DNA from: Streptomyces niger | GTDB lineage: Bacteria > Actinomycetota > Actinomycetes > Streptomycetales > Streptomycetaceae | Direction: 5' to 3' | Assembly: GCF_000718305.1 (NCBI RefSeq) | Contig: NZ_JOFQ01000007.1 | Location: 248,001-312,000, forward strand | DNA: 64,000 nucleotides | In this document: positions 32,924 to 41,822 of the stretch, one piece after another | Position numbering within the stretch: position 1 is the stretch's first letter | How the letters are laid out: every line of letters starts with the position of its first letter | The notes under the pieces: model-generated | The model's input: only the letters and a program-made list of their open reading frames with translations | Told to the model about the DNA's origin: nothing | The model's database searches: none | Made by a program: the position numbers and the translations under genes

Positions 32924-34791
32924 ACCCCAGTCGGTCCACGGCCACCGCCCCCTCGGGCAGCGCAGTCCCGTCCGTCTCCGCACCCCCCGCACCCCCGTCC
33001 ACCGCTTCCACCTTCGCCCACGAGGACACCCTGCCGCGGGTGCCGCTGCCGACCCTGGCGGACAGCTGTACGCGCTTCCTCTCCTGGTGCGGCCCGCTGC
33101 TGACCCCTGAGGAGCGGGCGGCGACCGAGGCGGAGGTGGCCGCCTTCAGCGGTCCGGACGGGCCGGGCCCGGTCCTGCAGGCGGCGCTGGAGGAGTACGA
33201 CCGCACCCCCGGCGTGCACAGCTGGCTCGACACCTTCTGGCCGTACCGCTACCTCGGCCGCCGGGACCGCATCGCCCTCAACGCCAACTTCTTCTTCCTC
33301 TTCCAGGACACCGGACAGCCGCAGGTGGAGCGGGCGGCCGGGCTGATCGGCGCGGCCGTCGCCTACAAGAGGCGGCTGGACCGGGAGGAGATCCCGCCCG
33401 TGGTGCTGCGCGGCGCGCCGCAGACCATGGAGCAGAACAAGTACCTCTTCTCCACCACCCGCATCCCGGGCGCCCAGCAGGACACGGTCCGCCACCCGTA
33501 CTCCGAGGAATGGCCGGGCCCCTCCGACGCGCGCCACGTCGTGGTGTTCTTCCGGGGCGCGATGTACCGGATGGATGTACTGGGCCCCGACGGCACCCCG
33601 TACGCACTCGACGACCTGGCGGCGGGGCTGTCCGCCGTCATGAAGGCGGGCGCGGAACCGGCGGCGCCGGACACCTCCGTCGGCCACCTCACCACCATGG
33701 CCCGCGCCGACTGGGCGGCCACCCGCGAGACGCTGCGCGCGCACCCCGGCAACGCGGCGGCCCTGGACGACATCGAGACCGCCCTCTTCTGCGTCTGCCT
33801 GGAGGACTTCGCGCCTGCCGACACCCAGGAGACCTGCGACGAACTCCTCTACGGGGACCGCGGCAACCGATGGTTCGACAAGGCCGTCTCCTTCGTCGTC
33901 TTCGCCGACGGCCGGGCCGGCATCAACGTCGAGCACTGCGGCCTGGACGGCACGACGATCCTCAGCTTCGTCGACACCCTCCTCGGCACGCCGGCCGGGG
34001 AGCAGTCCCGGGAGTCGGGCGCCCGCGTCCAGGGCCGCCCGGAGTTCTCCGCCCTCACCTTCGAGCTGGACGACGCCCTCCAGGCCCGCATCCGGACCGC
34101 CGCCGAGGCGTTCGCCCAATACGGCGCGGACACCGCCACCCGGACCGTCTCCTTCGAGGACTTCGGCTCCACCGCGGCCAAGGCCCTGCGCGTCTCGCCG
34201 GACGCCTTCGTGCAGCTCGCGTACCAGCTCGCCCACCAGCGCGCCAAGGGCAGGCTGGGCGCCACGTACGAATCGATCGCCACCCGGCAGTGGCGGCGCG
34301 GCCGTACAGAGGCCATGCGCGTCGTCACTCCGGAGATCCAGGCGTTCGTGGCCGCGATGGAGGACCCGACGGCCGACGCCGCGGCGCGCCGCGCCGCCTT
34401 CCGCACGGCCGCCACCGCGCACGTCACCCGCGCCAAGGAGTGCCAGGCGGGCGACGCACCCGAGCAGCACCTCTGGGAGCTGGAGCTCATCCAGCGCCGC
34501 CGCGGCGCCGAGCTCGGCATCACCGAACAGCCCGCCCTCTACCGCTCGCCGGGCTGGCAGATCATGCGCGACGACTACCTGAGCACCAGCTCGGCGCCGT
34601 CCGAGCACATCCAGTACTTCGGCTTCGGCTCCACCAGCAGCCGCTGCATCGGCATCGCGTACGTCCTGCTGCCCGACCGCTTCAACCTCTACCTGAGCAC
34701 CCCGCGGCCGGTCGCGGACCAGATGCACGCCTTCGCCGACCACCTCCGCACGGCGGTCACCGAGCTCCGCGAACTGCTCGCGGGGGAGTAG
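32920..34791 (+). CDS. choline/carnitine O-acyltransferase family protein
   Basis: 623-residue acyl-CoA-dependent acyltransferase. The catalytic His is in NVEHCGLDGTT (about 339), the family EHxxxDG motif. The conserved substrate loop appears as TYESIATRQWRRGRTEAMR, and the STS motif as DYLSTSSAP. The N-terminal EQNKYLFSTTRIPGAQQD region also fits. The start is an unusual TTG at 32920 overlapping the methyltransferase stop as TTGA; no better start lies close. A Ser/Pro/Ala-rich tail fills residues 2-35. Bacterial members are uncommon. It probably transfers an acyl group to the hydroxyl of the product made by the two upstream enzymes (inference). Confidence 0.8.
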   Translation: MNPSRSTATAPSGSAVPSVSAPPAPPSTASTFAHEDTLPRVPLPTLADSCTRFLSWCGPLLTPEERAATEAEVAAFSGPDGPGPVLQAALEEYDRTPGVHSWLDTFWPYRYLGRRDRIALNANFFFLFQDTGQPQVERAAGLIGAAVAYKRRLDREEIPPVVLRGAPQTMEQNKYLFSTTRIPGAQQDTVRHPYSEEWPGPSDARHVVVFFRGAMYRMDVLGPDGTPYALDDLAAGLSAVMKAGAEPAAPDTSVGHLTTMARADWAATRETLRAHPGNAAALDDIETALFCVCLEDFAPADTQETCDELLYGDRGNRWFDKAVSFVVFADGRAGINVEHCGLDGTTILSFVDTLLGTPAGEQSRESGARVQGRPEFSALTFELDDALQARIRTAAEAFAQYGADTATRTVSFEDFGSTAAKALRVSPDAFVQLAYQLAHQRAKGRLGATYESIATRQWRRGRTEAMRVVTPEIQAFVAAMEDPTADAAARRAAFRTAATAHVTRAKECQAGDAPEQHLWELELIQRRRGAELGITEQPALYRSPGWQIMRDDYLSTSSAPSEHIQYFGFGSTSSRCIGIAYVLLPDRFNLYLSTPRPVADQMHAFADHLRTAVTELRELLAGE

Positions 34792-34820
34792 CGCACGGCG
34801 CCATCCACCGTCCTTCACCG

Positions 34821-34859
34821 CATGAGGGCCGCCACTCGGAACGGGTGGCGGCCCTCATG
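34821..34859 (+). terminator. terminator of the dioxygenase-methyltransferase-acyltransferase operon
   Basis: Perfect 15-bp stem CATGAGGGCCGCCAC (34821-34835) and GTGGCGGCCCTCATG (34845-34859) with a 9-nt loop, 30 nt after the acyltransferase stop. It separates this operon from the GNAT gene downstream. Confidence 0.75.
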
Positions 34860-35089
34860 GATGCATCACCCACGAATGGGTAGGAGAGGTGGATTTGCCC
34901 CGGCCCCGGGGCGGTGTGTCACAGTGGGCCGTCCCGGTCCGCCGGGCGCGCGCGTGCGCGCCGCTGCCGGGAACCCCCTTTTCAGACGGACTGCCCGGTC
35001 GTGCCCCCAGCGCGCCCGGAATGTCGGAGTCTGTACCCTTCGGTACTTCCCCTGCACACCCTCCCGTACCTCCCCTCCCTCAGAGAGCG

Positions 35090-35845
35090 ATGCTGGCAAC
35101 GACTCTTGTCCCCCGGACCGCCGACCTGTTCGACCAGGGCCTGGAGAGCCGCACCGGCGCGGCCCTGCTGCGCTTCGGCGCCGCGCGACAGCGCCCTGCC
35201 GACCGGATCGGCTGGACCGGCGAAGGCGCCGCCGCCTGGCTCGACGAGGCCCGCGGCCATGTCTGGAGCGTCGGCGAACCGGAAGCCGCCGCCGGCCTCG
35301 TCCTGCGCGCGGCACTGACGATGCCCGACCGGATACGGGAGTTCACCGGCCCCCGCGGCACCGAGACCCTGGTCGGCCGCCACCTGCCGGTGACCGGCAT
35401 TGTCGAGTGGATCTTCCGCTGGACCGTGGACGAGCCGCCCGTCCAGCGCGGCGAGGACCGGGTCGTCGCCCTCGACGAGTCCCACCACGACGAGCTGCTC
35501 GCCTTCCTCAACACGCACAGCCCCGCCCACTCCACCGGCCCCGGCGCCGAGGGCGTCAGCCTGTGGGCCGGCATCCGCGACGCGGACGGCCGGCTGGTCG
35601 CCTGCGGCGCCCTGAGCAGCCTCCGCGACAGCGGCGCCCCGCTCATGGCCTCCGTCGCCACCGACGCCGCCCTCCGCGGCCAGGGCCTCGGCGCGGCGCT
35701 CACCTCCTGGCTCACCCGCCACGCCGTCCGCCGCCACGGCTTCTGCACCCTCTGGCAGCTCACCGACAACACCCCCGCCGAGCGCCTCTACGACCGCCTC
35801 GGCTACCGCAACGAGGACCCGTGCGTCTCGGCACGGATCACCTGA
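35090..35845 (+). CDS. GNAT-family N-acetyltransferase
   Basis: 251-residue protein with a C-terminal GNAT fold: GVSLWAGIRDADGRLVACGAL, then the acetyl-CoA loop SVATDAALRGQGLGAALTSWL and LTDNTPAERLYDRLGYRNED. The N-terminal half (about 1-110) has no clear domain. ATG 35090 (MLATTLVPRTADLF) is preferred over far-upstream in-frame starts because coding-like composition begins there. A terminator at 34821-34859 separates it from the carnitine-type acyltransferase operon, so co-function is unproven. Confidence 0.78.
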   Translation: MLATTLVPRTADLFDQGLESRTGAALLRFGAARQRPADRIGWTGEGAAAWLDEARGHVWSVGEPEAAAGLVLRAALTMPDRIREFTGPRGTETLVGRHLPVTGIVEWIFRWTVDEPPVQRGEDRVVALDESHHDELLAFLNTHSPAHSTGPGAEGVSLWAGIRDADGRLVACGALSSLRDSGAPLMASVATDAALRGQGLGAALTSWLTRHAVRRHGFCTLWQLTDNTPAERLYDRLGYRNEDPCVSARIT

Positions 35846-35879
35846 GCCCCGCGCGTCTCGGCAGGGATCGCCTGACGAG

Positions 35880-36060
35880 TCAGCTGTCGGGGCGCCTGGC
35901 GGGGCAGTCATCGAGGCGCCTGGCGGCTCAGCCATCGGGGCGCCTGGCGGCTCGGTGACCGGATCGCCTGACGGGGGCGGTGATCCGTACTCGGTAACCG
36001 GTGGTCGGTAATCGATGGTCAGCCATCGGTGGTCGGTAACCGGTGGTCAGTAATCGGTGA
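35880..36060. repeat. two short tandem-repeat patches after the GNAT gene
   Basis: First patch: about 28-nt copies built on GGGGCGCCTGGCGGCTCAG from about 35890 to 35955. Second patch: copies of TCGGTAACCGGTGGTC and TCGGTAATCGRTGGTC from about 35992 to 36055, ending at the stop codon of the minus-strand gene at 36047. No coding potential. Confidence 0.75.
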
Positions 36061-36733
36061 GGTCCACCACGCGTGCGCAGTGCGGATCGCCGGCGTCGGC
36101 CGAGGTGCGCCACTCCTCGTCGAGCATCGACGGCAACACGGCCAGCAGCGCCGTGAGCGCACCTCCCGGCCGCACGTCGGCAGCGGTCACGCCGGGCACG
36201 TCCGCGCCGTCGAGATAGAGGCGCAGCCGGTCCCGCCCCCGGAACAGGAACCCGCGCAGGCGCACCGCCGGCCGCTCCTCGGACGACGGCTGCGCCAGAC
36301 ACCGCAGGAGCGTACGGGCCCAGTCGTCGACGGTGAACGGACCCGCCCCGACGGCCGCGGGATCCACCCGGATCAGCGGCATGCCCATGACCATGCCGAC
36401 TCTCTCGTACGCATGGCTGCGCGCCCCTGCGTGCACCGCACGCAGAACCCCGACGACGTCGTGCGGGGTGAGCAACTCGTCACCCGAGCGGAGCGCAACC
36501 TCGTACGCCGTCAGCCGGCCGGGATCAGCCTCCCCGCGCCCCCCGACGACCACACGGACGGCCCCGGCGGCCGGCGGCACGGGCAGCACACCCCGCACAT
36601 GCCGCTCCCCGACCAGCGGCGCGTACACGTGGTCCAGCAGCAGCCCCGCCACGTCCGCCTGCTGCTCCTCGATCTCTTCGATGGCCTCTTCGATGTCGTC
36701 AGTGCGCTCTTCGATGTCGTCCGTCACGGTCAC
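36047..36733 (-). CDS. hypothetical protein with acidic N-terminus
   Basis: 228-residue protein I do not recognise. It starts MTVTDDIEERTDDIEEAIEEIEEQQ, an acidic coiled-coil-like repeat of DDIEE/IEEIEE. The body looks like a globular cytoplasmic domain with GERHVRGVLPVPP, TAYEVALRSGDELLTPHDVVGVLRAVHAGA, RLRGFLFRGRDRLRLYLDGADVP and ends HCARVVDLTDY. No signal peptide or membrane helix. GTG 36733 is the start; the CACAAT just before it could be a -10, implying a leaderless message. Divergent-like position next to glnA but on the same strand, downstream of the glnA terminator. Confidence 0.7.
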   Translation of the reverse strand: MTVTDDIEERTDDIEEAIEEIEEQQADVAGLLLDHVYAPLVGERHVRGVLPVPPAAGAVRVVVGGRGEADPGRLTAYEVALRSGDELLTPHDVVGVLRAVHAGARSHAYERVGMVMGMPLIRVDPAAVGAGPFTVDDWARTLLRCLAQPSSEERPAVRLRGFLFRGRDRLRLYLDGADVPGVTAADVRPGGALTALLAVLPSMLDEEWRTSADAGDPHCARVVDLTDY

Positions 36734-36796
36734 TCATTGTGGCGCGGCCGGTGGGCGGTGACCGGCGGCCGGTCCCGTCCCGCGCCCGCAACGCGC

Positions 36797-36831
36797 GAGG
36801 GCCGGCACCCCGATGCGGGGTGCCGACCCTC
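36797..36831 (-). terminator. glnA terminator
   Basis: GAGGG-c-CGGCACCCC (36797-36811) pairs with GGGGTGCCG-a-CCCTC (36817-36831) with one internal mismatch and a 5-nt loop, 43 nt after the glnA stop. Confidence 0.7.
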
Positions 36832-36873
36832 ATACGCTGCGGAAGCCGCGCTCCTCAGCGGAAGCCGCGCTTC

Positions 36874-38283
36874 TTAGATGTCGAAGTACAGCTCGAACTC
36901 GTGCGGGTGCGGGCGGAGCTGGATCGGGGCGATCTCGTTGGTGCGCTTGTAGTCGATCCAGGTCTCGATCAGGTCCGAGGTGAAGACGCCGCCCTGCTGG
37001 AGGTACTCGTTGTCCGCCTCCAGGGCGTCGAGGACCGCCGGGAGGGAGGTCGGGACCTGGGCGACGCCCGCGTGCTCCTCGGGAGCCAGCTCGTACAGGT
37101 CCTTGTCGATCGGCTCGGCCGGCTCGATCTTGTTCTTCACGCCGTCCAGGCCCGCGAGGAGGAGCGCGGAGAAGGCCAGGTACGGGTTGGAGGACGGGTC
37201 CGGCGCGCGGAACTCGACGCGCTTGGCCTTCGGGTTCGAGCCGGTGATCGGGATGCGCATGGCCGCGGAGCGGTTGCGCTGCGAGTACACCAGGTTGACC
37301 GGGGCCTCGAAGCCGGGGACCAGGCGGTGGTAGGAGTTCACCGTCGGGTTGGTGAAGGCCAGCAGCGACGGGGCGTGCTTGAGGATGCCGCCGATGTAGT
37401 AGCGGGCGGTGTCCGAGAGGCCCGCGTAGCCCTGCTCGTCGTAGAAGAGGGGCTCGCCACCGGACCACAGGGACTGGTGGACGTGCATGCCGGAGCCGTT
37501 GTCACCGAAGATCGGCTTGGGCATGAAGGTCGCGGTCTTGCCGTTGCGCCAGGCGACGTTCTTCACGATGTACTTGAAGAGCATCAGGTCGTCGGCCGCG
37601 GCGAGCAGCGTGTTGAACTTGTAGTTGATCTCCGCCTGGCCCGCGGTGCCGACCTCGTGGTGCTGGCGCTCGACCTTCAGGCCCTGCTTGTCCAGCTCCA
37701 GGGAGATCTCCGCGCGCAGGTCGGCGAAGTGGTCGACCGGCGGGGCGGGGAAGTAGCCGCCCTTGTAGCGGACCTTGTAACCGCGGTTGTTCTCGACCGC
37801 GCCGGTGTTCCAGGCGCCCGCCTCGGAGTCGATCTCGTAGACCGAGCGGTTGGCGGAGGTCTCGAAGCGGACCGAGTCGAAGACGTAGAACTCGGCCTCG
37901 GGGCCGAAGAACGCGGTGTCGGCGATGCCGGTGGAGGCGAGGTAGGCCTCGGCCTTCTTCGCCACGTTCCGCGGGTCACGGCTGTACTGCTCGCCGGTGA
38001 TCGGGTCGTGGATGAAGAAGTTCAGGTTCAGGGTCTTGTCCCGGCGGAACGGGTCGACCCGGGCGGTGGAGAGGTCCGCGCGCAGCGCCATGTCGGACTC
38101 GTGGATGGCCTGGAACCCGCGGATCGAGGAGCCGTCGAACGCGAGCTCCTCCGTCGGGTCGAACGCCTCCGCCGGCACCGTGAAGTGCTGCATCACACCG
38201 GGCAGGTCGCAGAACCGGACGTCGACGAACTTGACGTCCTCATCCGCGATGAACTTCTTGGCCTCGTCGGCGTTCTGGAACAT
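36874..38283 (-). CDS. glnA: glutamine synthetase type I
   Basis: 469-residue dodecameric GSI. Motifs: [55 protein letters not shown] and [21 protein letters not shown]. The adenylylation-site Tyr is in [13 protein letters not shown] 38283 follows AGGAGGAG by 6 nt. A canonical GlnR box lies 100-137 nt upstream. Central ammonium assimilation enzyme, presumably controlled transcriptionally by GlnR and post-translationally by GlnE. Confidence 0.97.
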   Translation of the reverse strand: MFQNADEAKKFIADEDVKFVDVRFCDLPGVMQHFTVPAEAFDPTEELAFDGSSIRGFQAIHESDMALRADLSTARVDPFRRDKTLNLNFFIHDPITGEQYSRDPRNVAKKAEAYLASTGIADTAFFGPEAEFYVFDSVRFETSANRSVYEIDSEAGAWNTGAVENNRGYKVRYKGGYFPAPPVDHFADLRAEISLELDKQGLKVERQHHEVGTAGQAEINYKFNTLLAAADDLMLFKYIVKNVAWRNGKTATFMPKPIFGDNGSGMHVHQSLWSGGEPLFYDEQGYAGLSDTARYYIGGILKHAPSLLAFTNPTVNSYHRLVPGFEAPVNLVYSQRNRSAAMRIPITGSNPKAKRVEFRAPDPSSNPYLAFSALLLAGLDGVKNKIEPAEPIDKDLYELAPEEHAGVAQVPTSLPAVLDALEADNEYLQQGGVFTSDLIETWIDYKRTNEIAPIQLRPHPHEFELYFDI

Positions 38284-38382
38284 CCAACTCCTCCTAGCCC
38301 GGTCACCGGTCGGCGGCTCGGGGTTGCTCCTCGGATCGCGACCATGTGCGGTGGCGCGCTCGCCCGACCTTAGGTAGGCGGG

Positions 38383-38420
38383 ATTTCCCAAGCATGACCC
38401 ATTTGTTTCGCTCAGGTTAA
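38383..38420 (-). promoter_or_regulatory. GlnR box upstream of glnA
   Basis: On the minus strand: TTAAC-n6-GAAAC-n6-GTCAT-n6-GAAAT, 38 nt in total. It has the same four-half-site, 6-nt-spacer layout as the glnII box and resembles the glnA GlnR site as I remember it from other Streptomyces. Confidence 0.82.
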
Positions 38421-38590
38421 CCGGCGCGCGGTGGCCGCGGCCGGTTGCGGCTTCCGGCCGTGGCCCTTCGTGGCGGCCGTACCACGCACCGGTACGGCCG
38501 GGATGTGCCGTACGGCGAGGCGGTCACCGCACCCCGCTCCGGGGCGCCCCGGCCCGCGGGAAATGTATGCGGTCGCAGTACCGTGGACGG

Positions 38591-39058
38591 GTGGACAACA
38601 GGCAAGCAATGGGATCGTGGCTCTCCGGGCCCCGCGCGGCGGCCGAGGACATGGGCATCGACTTCGGTTACCGGGGCCAGCAGCTGGGGCTGCCGGAGCA
38701 CGGACCCGGCTCGATCGCCCGACCGGGCCGCCGCTTCGTGGCCCTCCTCATCGACTGGGCGCTGTGCATGCTCATCGCGTACGGCCTGCTCAGCGGCGGC
38801 AAGGCCAACGCGGCGAGCAACTGGGCCTTGCTGGTCTTCTTCGTCCTGAGCCTGCTCACCGTCGGCACGGTGGGCTTCACTCCCGGGAAGCGGCTGCTGG
38901 GCCTGCGGGTCGTCGCCGAGGGCGGCGGCCGGCTCTCGCTGCCGCGGGTGCTGGTGCGGACGATCGCGCTGCTCATCGTCATCCCGGCCGCCATCTGGGA
39001 CCGCGACGGCCGCGGCCTCCACGACCGCCTGGCCCGGTCGGTACAGGTACGGATCTGA
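38591..39058 (+). CDS. RDD-family membrane protein
   Basis: 155-residue membrane protein. The RDD signature is visible as ARPGRRFVALLIDWALCMLIAYG, with helices at about 58-75, 83-100 and 125-142, and the second signature FTPGKRLLGLRVV. The C-terminus has RDGRGLHDRLARSVQVRI. GTG 38591 is chosen by composition; no strong Shine-Dalgarno is present, so it may be leaderless. Divergent from glnA, with about 307 nt between the starts that include the GlnR box. Confidence 0.85.
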   Translation: MDNRQAMGSWLSGPRAAAEDMGIDFGYRGQQLGLPEHGPGSIARPGRRFVALLIDWALCMLIAYGLLSGGKANAASNWALLVFFVLSLLTVGTVGFTPGKRLLGLRVVAEGGGRLSLPRVLVRTIALLIVIPAAIWDRDGRGLHDRLARSVQVRI

Positions 39059-39240
39059 GACGTACGAGTACGACGTACGGGTAGATGTACCGGTGGACGT
39101 GACGGTGGACGTACGGGTGCGAGGGGCGAAGGTGCGTCCGCTGTGGCGCGGGCTTCGTCCGCGTGATGCGGGCTTCGTCCGCTGAGACGCGTTCGCGTGT
39201 GTCCGCACGTTCGCGCGCGTGGGCACGTTCGCGCGTGTGC
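39059..39240. repeat. degenerate repeats downstream of the RDD gene
   Basis: Two patches: CGTACG/GTACGGGTG-type units at about 39060-39118, and GCGGGCTTCGTCCGC-type copies near 39154-39182 followed by CACGTTCGCGCG copies near 39207-39236. No open frame with coding character. Confidence 0.6.
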
Positions 39241-39248
39241 GCACGAGA

Positions 39249-39278
39249 GCGGCCCGGGACCGTGGGGTCCCGGGCCGC
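39249..39278. terminator. bidirectional terminator
   Basis: Perfect 13-bp stem GCGGCCCGGGACC (39249-39261) and GGTCCCGGGCCGC (39266-39278) with a 4-nt loop between the convergent RDD and DUF4191 genes. Confidence 0.75.
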
Positions 39279-39331
39279 AGGCGTGTCGTCAGCTGTGTCG
39301 TCACCGTGTCGTCATTAGGACGCCGGAGGCG

Positions 39332-40030
39332 TCACCGCATCCGGCCGCCCTTCGGCATCCGCATGCCCTTGGGCATCGGCCCCTTCGGCACCGGCATGTT
39401 GCTCATCAGGTCGCCGAGCGCCCGCAGCCGGTCGTTGACCGCCGTGACCTCGGAGCCCGGCAGCACGCGCGGCAGCTTCATCAGCGTCGTACGGAGCTTC
39501 TTCAGCGGCACCTGGCCCTCGCCGTCACCGACCACGAAGTCGTGGACCGGCGCGTCGGAGACCGTACGGGCCATCCGCTTCTTCTCCGCGGCCAGCAGGC
39601 CGCGGAGCCGGTTCGGGTTGCCCTCGCCGACGAGCACGATGCCGGGCTTGCCGACCGCACGGTGCACGACGTCCTGGTTGCGGTTCATCGCGACCGCGGG
39701 CGTCACCGACCAGCCTCGGCCGATGTTCTCCAGCACCGCCGCCGCGGCGCCCGGCTGACCCTCCATCTGACCGAAGGCGGCCTTCTCGGCACGCCGGCCG
39801 AAGATGATCGCCATCGCCAGGAAGGCCAGCAGGAAGCCCAGGATGCCGGCGTACACGGGGTGGCCGATCAGGAAGCCGATGGCAAGGAGAACGCCGAAAA
39901 CGACGATGCCCACGCCCGCGACGACAAGACCGACCTTGGAGTCGACCCGACGGGTCATCTTGTAGGTCAGGGCGATCTGCTTGAGCCGCCCGGGGTTCGC
40001 AGAGGTGTCTGCGTTTTCCTTCCTCGCCAT
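39332..40030 (-). CDS. DUF4191 integral membrane protein
   Basis: 232-residue actinobacterial membrane protein, regularly found next to lipA. Two helices near residues 33-75 (VGLVVAGVGIVVFGVLLAIGFLI and YAGILGFLLAFLAMAIIFG). The cytoplasmic part holds GRGWSVTPAVAMNRNQDVVHRAVGKPGIVLVGEG. The tail is basic, Met/Pro/Lys-rich (PVPKGPMPKGMRMPKGGRMR). ATG 40030. Function unknown. Confidence 0.9.
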   Translation of the reverse strand: MARKENADTSANPGRLKQIALTYKMTRRVDSKVGLVVAGVGIVVFGVLLAIGFLIGHPVYAGILGFLLAFLAMAIIFGRRAEKAAFGQMEGQPGAAAAVLENIGRGWSVTPAVAMNRNQDVVHRAVGKPGIVLVGEGNPNRLRGLLAAEKKRMARTVSDAPVHDFVVGDGEGQVPLKKLRTTLMKLPRVLPGSEVTAVNDRLRALGDLMSNMPVPKGPMPKGMRMPKGGRMR

Positions 40031-40040
40031 GTACGGAAGT

Positions 40041-40277
40041 TTACGTGGCCGAGGTGCTCCGGGTCGCCGCGGCCTCCAGTACGTACTGGGCGGCCCGTCG
40101 GTCCTCCGCCCGGCGGCGGTCCTCCAGGACGGCGGTCCAGGCGTTCCGACGGGCGGTGCGCTGCCCGCCTCGCATCAGCAGCGACTCCACGGCGCGCAGC
40201 GCGCCGGTGACGGACGGGATCGGCAGAGCAGCCGGGATCGGCAGAGCAGCGGTGTCGCGGACGGGCGCGGCCTGCAT
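40041..40277 (-). CDS. small conserved-type hypothetical protein (SCO2195-like by position)
   Basis: 78-residue protein from ATG 40277, preceded by GAAGGGG 9 nt upstream. In-frame GTG 40343 and ATG 40337 would extend it by about 20 residues. Sequence includes LPIPAALPIP (a short duplication), SVTGALRAVESLLMRGGQRTARRNAW and an Arg/Glu/Ala-rich helix VLEDRRRAEDRRAAQYVLEAA. It stops 10 nt before the DUF4191 start on the same strand. By position between lipA and DUF4191 it matches a small S. coelicolor gene that I remember as a GlnR target. Function unknown. Confidence 0.65.
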   Translation of the reverse strand: MQAAPVRDTAALPIPAALPIPSVTGALRAVESLLMRGGQRTARRNAWTAVLEDRRRAEDRRAAQYVLEAAATRSTSAT

Positions 40278-40734
40278 GGCGTGAGTCCCCTTCGGGGTGG
40301 TGGGAACAACGGGGGTGTGAGCGGTGCGTGCATCCATCGTCACGGAAAGCCTTACGGAACGGTGTTACCAACGGATGACCGCACGGTCAAACGCCCATGA
40401 AACGTCGGTGCGGCCCGCACCGCTCCAGCCTGGGAGAAGTGCGGGCCGCACCGTTCGGCGTGTGCCGGGATTCACACCCCCGGGGCCCGAAAAGGCCGCT
40501 CGCGAATGCAAAGTTTTTGCGGTTGATCATGCGGATGGGGGACGCCCGAGCGTGATCGACGTGGTGCGACAGCGAGCCGTCCACCATGCGGGCACCGCCC
40601 GGGGCTTCCCGATGGTGATCACGTCGAGGGTTCGACGGTGACCGCACAGGGAGTCCGGACGGTGATCAAGCAGGGCCCCGGACGGTGACCGCGCAGGGCC
40701 CCGGAGGTGATCACGCCGGGGGCCGGTGGCGCGC
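40278..40734. other. intergenic region before lipA end, with hairpin and repeats
   Basis: 457 nt without a gene. It holds possible GlnR-like half-sites (GTTAC at 40364, GTCAA at 40386, GAAAC at 40399), a long hairpin at 40408-40451, and imperfect repeats of CGGACGGTGAYC...CAGGGCCC at about 40655-40705 next to the lipA stop. Confidence 0.5.
40408..40451 (-). terminator. hairpin downstream of lipA
   Basis: Perfect 13-bp stem GTGCGGCCCGCAC (40408-40420) and GTGCGGGCCGCAC (40439-40451) with an 18-nt loop. It lies about 280 nt past the lipA stop and upstream of the small gene; probably the end of the lipBA transcript. Confidence 0.5.
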
Positions 40735-41685
40735 TCACACCGCCGGGCGCTCCGCCTCCGCCGCGCGCTTGTCCATCGCCTGCTGGTAGAGCCGGCCGGC
40801 CCGGTACGAGGAGCGGACCAGCGGCCCGGACATGACGCCCTTGTAGCCGATCTCCTCCGCCTCTTCCTTCAGCTCGACGAACTCCTGCGGCTTCACCCAG
40901 CGGTCCACCGGGTGGTGCCGCACCGTCGGGCGCAGGTACTGGGTGATCGTGATCAGCTCGCAGCCCGCGTCGTGCAGGTCCTGCAGCGCCTCGCTGATCT
41001 CCGCACGGGTCTCGCCCATGCCCAGAATCAGGTTCGACTTGGTCACCAGGCCATCCTTGCGGGCCTCGGTGATGACCTTCAGGGAGCGCTCGTAACGGAA
41101 GCCGGGACGGATCCGCTTGAAGATCCGCGGCACGGTCTCCACGTTGTGGGCCAGCACCTCGGGGCGCGAGGAGAAGACCTCGGCCAGCTGGTCGGGCTCC
41201 GCGTTGAAGTCGGGGATCAGCAGCTCCACGCCCGTGTCGGGCATCAGGCCGTGGATCTGCCGGACGGTCTCGGCGTACAGCCAGGCGCCGCCGTCGTCCA
41301 GGTCGTCGCGGGCGACGCCGGTGATCGTGGCGTAGCGCAGGCCCATGGTCTGCACGCTCTCGGCCACGCGGCGGGGCTCGTCGCGGTCCAGCTCCTGCGG
41401 CTTGCCGGTGTCGATCTGGCAGAAGTCGCAGCGGCGCGTGCACTGATCACCGCCGATGAGGAAGGTCGCCTCGCGGTCCTCCCAGCATTCGAAGATGTTG
41501 GGACAGCCCGCCTCCTGGCAGACCGTGTGCAGGCCCTCGCTCTTCACCAGGCCCTGCAGGTGGTTGTACTCGGGGCCCATTTTCGCCCGGGTCTTGATCC
41601 ACTCGGGCTTGCGCTCGATGGGGGTCTGGCTGTTCCGGACCTCCAGGCGCAGCATCTTGCGTCCGTCGGGTGCGACAGCGGACAC
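40735..41685 (-). CDS. lipA: lipoyl synthase
   Basis: 316-residue radical-SAM enzyme that inserts two sulphurs into protein-bound octanoyl groups. Auxiliary cluster ligands are in [12 protein letters not shown] and radical-SAM ligands in [30 protein letters not shown] near the C-terminus is typical. GTG 41685. Downstream of lipB on the same strand (137-nt gap). It supplies the lipoyl cofactor of the E2 protein SucB encoded at 55897-57630. Confidence 0.97.
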   Translation of the reverse strand: MSAVAPDGRKMLRLEVRNSQTPIERKPEWIKTRAKMGPEYNHLQGLVKSEGLHTVCQEAGCPNIFECWEDREATFLIGGDQCTRRCDFCQIDTGKPQELDRDEPRRVAESVQTMGLRYATITGVARDDLDDGGAWLYAETVRQIHGLMPDTGVELLIPDFNAEPDQLAEVFSSRPEVLAHNVETVPRIFKRIRPGFRYERSLKVITEARKDGLVTKSNLILGMGETRAEISEALQDLHDAGCELITITQYLRPTVRHHPVDRWVKPQEFVELKEEAEEIGYKGVMSGPLVRSSYRAGRLYQQAMDKRAAEAERPAV

Positions 41686-41822
41686 TCCGGCTCCCTAAGC
41701 TTCGTTTCTTCGGCGTACCCAGGGTACGCCCGTTGATTCGCACGTCTTTACGTGCTGCGCAACCCGCTACCGCCGGGCTGCATTCCGCCGGGCCCGCTCG
41801 TGGGGGACGCCGGCGGGCCGGG

